Assembly: GCA_027486795.1 (NCBI GenBank)
Contig: JAIXOI010000028.1
Coordinates: 62,001-126,000 of the forward strand
DNA length: 64,000 nt
Source: Sphingobacteriales bacterium
Lineage (GTDB): Bacteria > Bacteroidota > Bacteroidia > Chitinophagales > CAIOSU01
Direction: 5' to 3'
A program made the translations under genes and the position numbers. Shown one piece after another: positions 61,469-64,000 of the stretch (the first letter of the stretch is position 1; the number at the start of each line of letters is the position of its first letter). The notes under the pieces were generated by a model. That model ran no database searches and was not told the origin of the DNA. It worked only from the letters and a program-made list of their open reading frames with translations.

Positions 61469-62754
61469 AATGTACTGCTTACTTGCTCTTTAAGGATAAA
61501 TTCCTCCCTACCAGGGCCAGTGGATAGAATGGTAATAGGCACATTTAGGTAACTTTCAAGAAAAGCTACGTAATTGGTTATTTCGCTAGGCAGGTCATCA
61601 AAGTTATGTATGTCGCCAATATCTTTTTGCCAGCCCGGGAAAACCTTATACACTGGTGCAAGATTTGCCTGACCTAGGTCGTAGGGCAATTCTTGGGTTT
61701 GGGTGCCGTTTATATCATACTCGGTGCAGGCACTAAACTCCTCCAGATTGTTCATTACGTCAATCTTGGTAACAATCAAATCAGTAAGACCACTTAGCAT
61801 GCTTGCATATTTCAATGCAGGTAAGTCAATCCATCCGCAGCGACGCGGGCGGCCAGTAGTAGCACCAAACTCCTTGCCTTGTGCACGCAGTTGCTCTCCC
61901 TTTTCGTTGTCCAACTCGGTAGGGAAGGGGCCACTGCCCACACGGGTGCAGTATGCCTTAGTTATGCCATATACCTTGCGGATACGGGTTGGCGAAACAC
62001 CCAAACCAATGCTAGCCGAAGCGGATATGGTATTTGATGAAGTAACGAAAGGGTAAGTGCCGAAATTGATATCCAACATAGAACCTTGTGCACCTTCAGC
62101 CAATATGGTTTGGCCTTCGGCAAGGGCGTTGTTTAAGTAATATTCGGTATTGATTAGCTTTAGGCGACGAAGATTTTCGATGCCTTCAAACCAGGGGCCT
62201 TCCAATGCTGCTAGGTCGTACTCTTTATAATCGTAAAAGCCCAATAGTTCTTCGTGCTTTTCTTTAAGTGCTTGGTAACGTTGTTTAAAGTCAGGCTCCA
62301 AAATGTCGCCTACGCGCAAGCCGTTTCGGCCTGTGTGGTCCATATAAGTAGGGCCTATGCCGCGCAAAGTTGAGCCAATTTTGGCTTTCCCTTTGCGGGT
62401 TTCCGATGCTGCATCCAACAACTTGTGGGTAGGCAAAATTAAATGGGCTTTGAGCGATATAACCATCCTATCGGCTACATCAATACCAAGCGCTTGTAGC
62501 TTTTCGGTCTCTTTCTGGAACGTAACTGGGTCAATTACAACACCATTGCCTACTACATTGCAAACCCCCTTGTGGAAAATACCAGAAGGGATAGTGTGCA
62601 ACACAAAGTTTTCACCATTTATTTTTAATGTATGGCCAGCATTTGGGCCACCTTGAAAACGGGCAACAATATTGTATTTGTCTGCAAGGTAGTCTACGAT
62701 TTTTCCTTTTCCCTCATCGCCCCATTGCAAACCTAGTAAAACGTCAACGTACAT
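61465..62754 (-). CDS. purA: Adenylosuccinate synthetase
   Basis: PurA joins IMP and aspartate with GTP to make adenylosuccinate, the first step from IMP to AMP. The GTP-binding start GLQWGDEGKGKIVDYLAD, RFQGGPNAGHTL, GTTLRGIGPTYMDHTGRNGLR-like STLRGIGPTYMDH and the TTGRPRRCGWIDLPAL segment are all standard, and 429 residues is the expected length. It lies 43 nt after the STAS gene and overlaps pabB. Confidence 0.97.
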   Translation of the reverse strand: MYVDVLLGLQWGDEGKGKIVDYLADKYNIVARFQGGPNAGHTLKINGENFVLHTIPSGIFHKGVCNVVGNGVVIDPVTFQKETEKLQALGIDVADRMVISLKAHLILPTHKLLDAASETRKGKAKIGSTLRGIGPTYMDHTGRNGLRVGDILEPDFKQRYQALKEKHEELLGFYDYKEYDLAALEGPWFEGIENLRRLKLINTEYYLNNALAEGQTILAEGAQGSMLDINFGTYPFVTSSNTISASASIGLGVSPTRIRKVYGITKAYCTRVGSGPFPTELDNEKGEQLRAQGKEFGATTGRPRRCGWIDLPALKYASMLSGLTDLIVTKIDVMNNLEEFSACTEYDINGTQTQELPYDLGQANLAPVYKVFPGWQKDIGDIHNFDDLPSEITNYVAFLESYLNVPITILSTGPGREEFILKEQVSSTL

Positions 62755-62797
62755 ATCGGTGTTATAAACAGTAATAGTTAGTTAAAGCTGTGCAGCC

Positions 62798-63136
62798 TTA
62801 TTTATACATTTCAATTGCATCATTCAAGCTTTCTTTGGCTTGAAAAATGTTGCTCAACTTGGTTATAATCAACAAGTTTTGCACTTGCTCGGGCACGTTG
62901 GCAAGTATTACATCGCCACCAGCTTTACGGGCTTTGGTAAGGCAAGTAAGTAGCATACCTAAACCAGAGCTGTTTATGAACTTTAGGTCTGATAGGTCAA
63001 CCACAAAGCGCACTTTGCCTTCCTGTATCATATCGGTTACCTGTTGCAATATATCCTTGGTTTGTACATCGGCCAGCAAGCTACCTTTTAGGGCAAGAAC
63101 CGAAGCATTTCCGTGAGTACTGATAGTGTAATCCAT
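62798..63136 (-). CDS. STAS-domain anti-sigma factor antagonist
   Basis: This 112-residue protein is a single STAS domain of the SpoIIAA/RsbV type with the phosphorylatable Ser in FINSSGLGMLL (Ser56 or Ser57). Such proteins bind an anti-sigma factor kinase in the unphosphorylated state. No kinase or sigma factor gene is next to it, so its partner is elsewhere. It lies 14 nt after the Fur-family gene. Confidence 0.88.
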   Translation of the reverse strand: MDYTISTHGNASVLALKGSLLADVQTKDILQQVTDMIQEGKVRFVVDLSDLKFINSSGLGMLLTCLTKARKAGGDVILANVPEQVQNLLIITKLSNIFQAKESLNDAIEMYK

Positions 63137-63150
63137 GCGTTTGGGTTTGG

Positions 63151-63651
63151 TTATTTACCTTGTTTCATTTCTCGCAGCTTTTGGCAATTGCCGCAAATGC
63201 CATACAAATTTAATGAATGATGCGTAATTTTAAAGTTCAGCAAATCGCCCATCATACTTTGTATTTGTTGTATGCGGGGGTCGCAAAACTCTACTACTTT
63301 CTTGCAATCTACACAAATTATATGGTCATGATTCTTGTAGCCATAAGATTTTTCGTACTGCGCATAACTTTTACCAAATTGGTGTCTCGATACCAGATCG
63401 CATGACACGAGCAGATCAAGGGTGTTATATACCGTAGCTCTGCTTATATTGAAACTTTTGTTTTTCATTTCGATGTAGAGTGTTTCTGCATCAAAATGAT
63501 CGTTTCGGCTGTATATTTCTTCCAGTATGGCGTATCGTTCGGGTGTTTTGCGCTGGTTGTGCTGCTCCAAATACATCGAAAAGATGTTTTTCACCTCTCC
63601 AATGATATCTTTCCCACCTGGGGTTATGGTTGGTTTTCCGAACGTTAGCAA
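63151..63651 (-). CDS. Fur-family transcriptional regulator
   Basis: This metal- or peroxide-responsive repressor has a winged-helix domain ([26 protein letters not shown], then [14 protein letters not shown]) and the dimer domain with HDHIICVDC and a second Cys pair CGNC that together bind structural zinc. Whether it is Fur, PerR or Zur is not clear from the sequence. The listed start is TTG; the next ATG in frame (63576, [14 protein letters not shown]) is a real alternative because the family often begins close to it. A -7 box lies 43 nt upstream. Confidence 0.88.
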   Translation of the reverse strand: MLTFGKPTITPGGKDIIGEVKNIFSMYLEQHNQRKTPERYAILEEIYSRNDHFDAETLYIEMKNKSFNISRATVYNTLDLLVSCDLVSRHQFGKSYAQYEKSYGYKNHDHIICVDCKKVVEFCDPRIQQIQSMMGDLLNFKITHHSLNLYGICGNCQKLREMKQGK

Positions 63652-63693
63652 AGTAAATACCTAATATGAAGTAACAATTGAAACACTGTAGTA

Positions 63694-63701
63694 CAAAAAT
63701 A
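63694..63701 (-). promoter_or_regulatory. -7 box TATTTTTG for the Fur-family gene
   Basis: An exact TAnnTTTG match lies 5 nt after the stop of the RelA/SpoT gene. A -33 TTG is not seen at the expected distance. Confidence 0.45.
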
Positions 63702-63705
63702 CGGT

Positions 63706-64000
63706 TTATTGGCGGCTAATGGATAAAATTCCATCGATTCCTTTCAAACGCATAATTAATTTATCTAGTTGGTCGGTGTCTTCAACAAATACGGTTATCA
63801 CGCCCTCGAATATACCGTCTTTACTTTCAATGGATAGCGAGCGCATGTTTATCTTCAACTCCGACGATATAATGTTGGTTATTTTGTTCATTACCCCAAC
63901 ATCGTCAATGCCGCTCAATTTCAATTCGGTGAGGAAGGCAATGGCATGGTCTTTATTCCATTTGGTTTTAATAATGCGGTAGCCATAATTGCTCATCAAT
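63706..64000 (-). CDS. RelA/SpoT-family protein, C-terminal ACT domain (cut by window edge)
   Basis: The frame is open to the right edge and gives the last 97 residues. They form an ACT domain (DHAIAFLTELKLSGIDDVGVMNKITNIISS, then FEGVITVFVEDTDQLDKLIMRLKGIDGI), as at the end of Bacteroidetes (p)ppGpp synthetase/hydrolases of the RelA/SpoT type. Other ACT-bearing proteins are less likely given the order and spacing. The enzyme makes or breaks (p)ppGpp in the stringent response. The M at the track start is not the true start of the gene. Confidence 0.75.
   Translation of the reverse strand, partial: LMSNYGYRIIKTKWNKDHAIAFLTELKLSGIDDVGVMNKITNIISSELKINMRSLSIESKDGIFEGVITVFVEDTDQLDKLIMRLKGIDGILSISRQ

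Overview
The window looks like chromosome of a member of the Bacteroidota (Chitinophagia/Sphingobacteriia-like; the exact family cannot be read from the sequence). The signs are three proteins with type IX secretion (T9SS) C-terminal sorting domains plus one more cargo-like paralogue, a GldL/GldM motor pair, a fused SecDF, three DUF1573 proteins, lipoproteins with short signal peptides, almost no Shine-Dalgarno sequences, and repeated TAnnTTTG -7 boxes of the Bacteroidetes type close upstream of genes. No prophage, transposase, CRISPR array or rRNA was seen. One intact tRNA gene is present.

Layout. 1-5200 (minus): a PspC-like gene cut by the window edge, DUF2851, a NarL-type response regulator and a PAS/PAS/PAS hybrid kinase with REC and HPt domains. 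5200-9190 (plus): a doubtful small membrane ORF, nusB, a DUF1573 lipoprotein, yajC, a YbbR-like protein and coaE. 9197-13305 (minus): five tightly packed genes, four for lipoproteins and one for a Tat-exported DUF1501-like protein. 13481-17940 (minus): ferredoxin, LuxC-type acyl-CoA reductase, mltG and a seven-haem TPR cytochrome. 18210-21788: a large T9SS type B protein. 21789-22381: palindromic elements and a tRNA-Arg gene flanked by pieces of a second, broken copy. 22382-24227 (minus): floA, nfeD-like and a lipoprotein. 24327-27013 (plus): rlmH, rhomboid protease, threonine aldolase, lipoprotein. 27093-30445 (minus): two DUF1573 paralogues, a DUF5690 transporter and a PHP phosphatase. 30714-31493: an endolysin-like M15 peptidase, followed by heptamer and 29-bp repeats. 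31668-36796 (minus): PhoX-like protein, thioredoxin, secDF. A remnant of a TrkA/KtrA gene lies just upstream of secDF. 36993-43643 (minus): two paralogous choice-of-anchor-B secreted proteins and a carbamoyltransferase. 43849-51670: DUF3089 hydrolase, alpha/beta hydrolase, GMC oxidoreductase and a giant T9SS type A protein. 51686-53284 (minus): GNAT-nitrilase fusion. 54040-58951 (plus): gldL-like, gldM-like and a beta-helix/beta-barrel outer-membrane protein. 59046-64000 (minus): saccharopine-dehydrogenase-like protein, pabB, purA, STAS protein, Fur-family regulator and the 3' end of a RelA/SpoT gene.

The strongest candidate for an undescribed system is the gldL-gldM-OMP operon. The protonatable motor residues of GldL (Glu in TM2) and GldM (Arg near its TM) are kept, but the usual partners gldK and gldN are absent next to it and a beta-helix/Ig-like/DUF6089-like barrel protein takes their place. 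It may be an ion-driven 5:2-type motor coupled to a different outer-membrane machine. Other points of note are the tRNA-Arg scar, the five-gene lipoprotein operon resembling the planctomycete PSCyt/DUF1501 gene set, and the heptamer repeat field between convergent genes.
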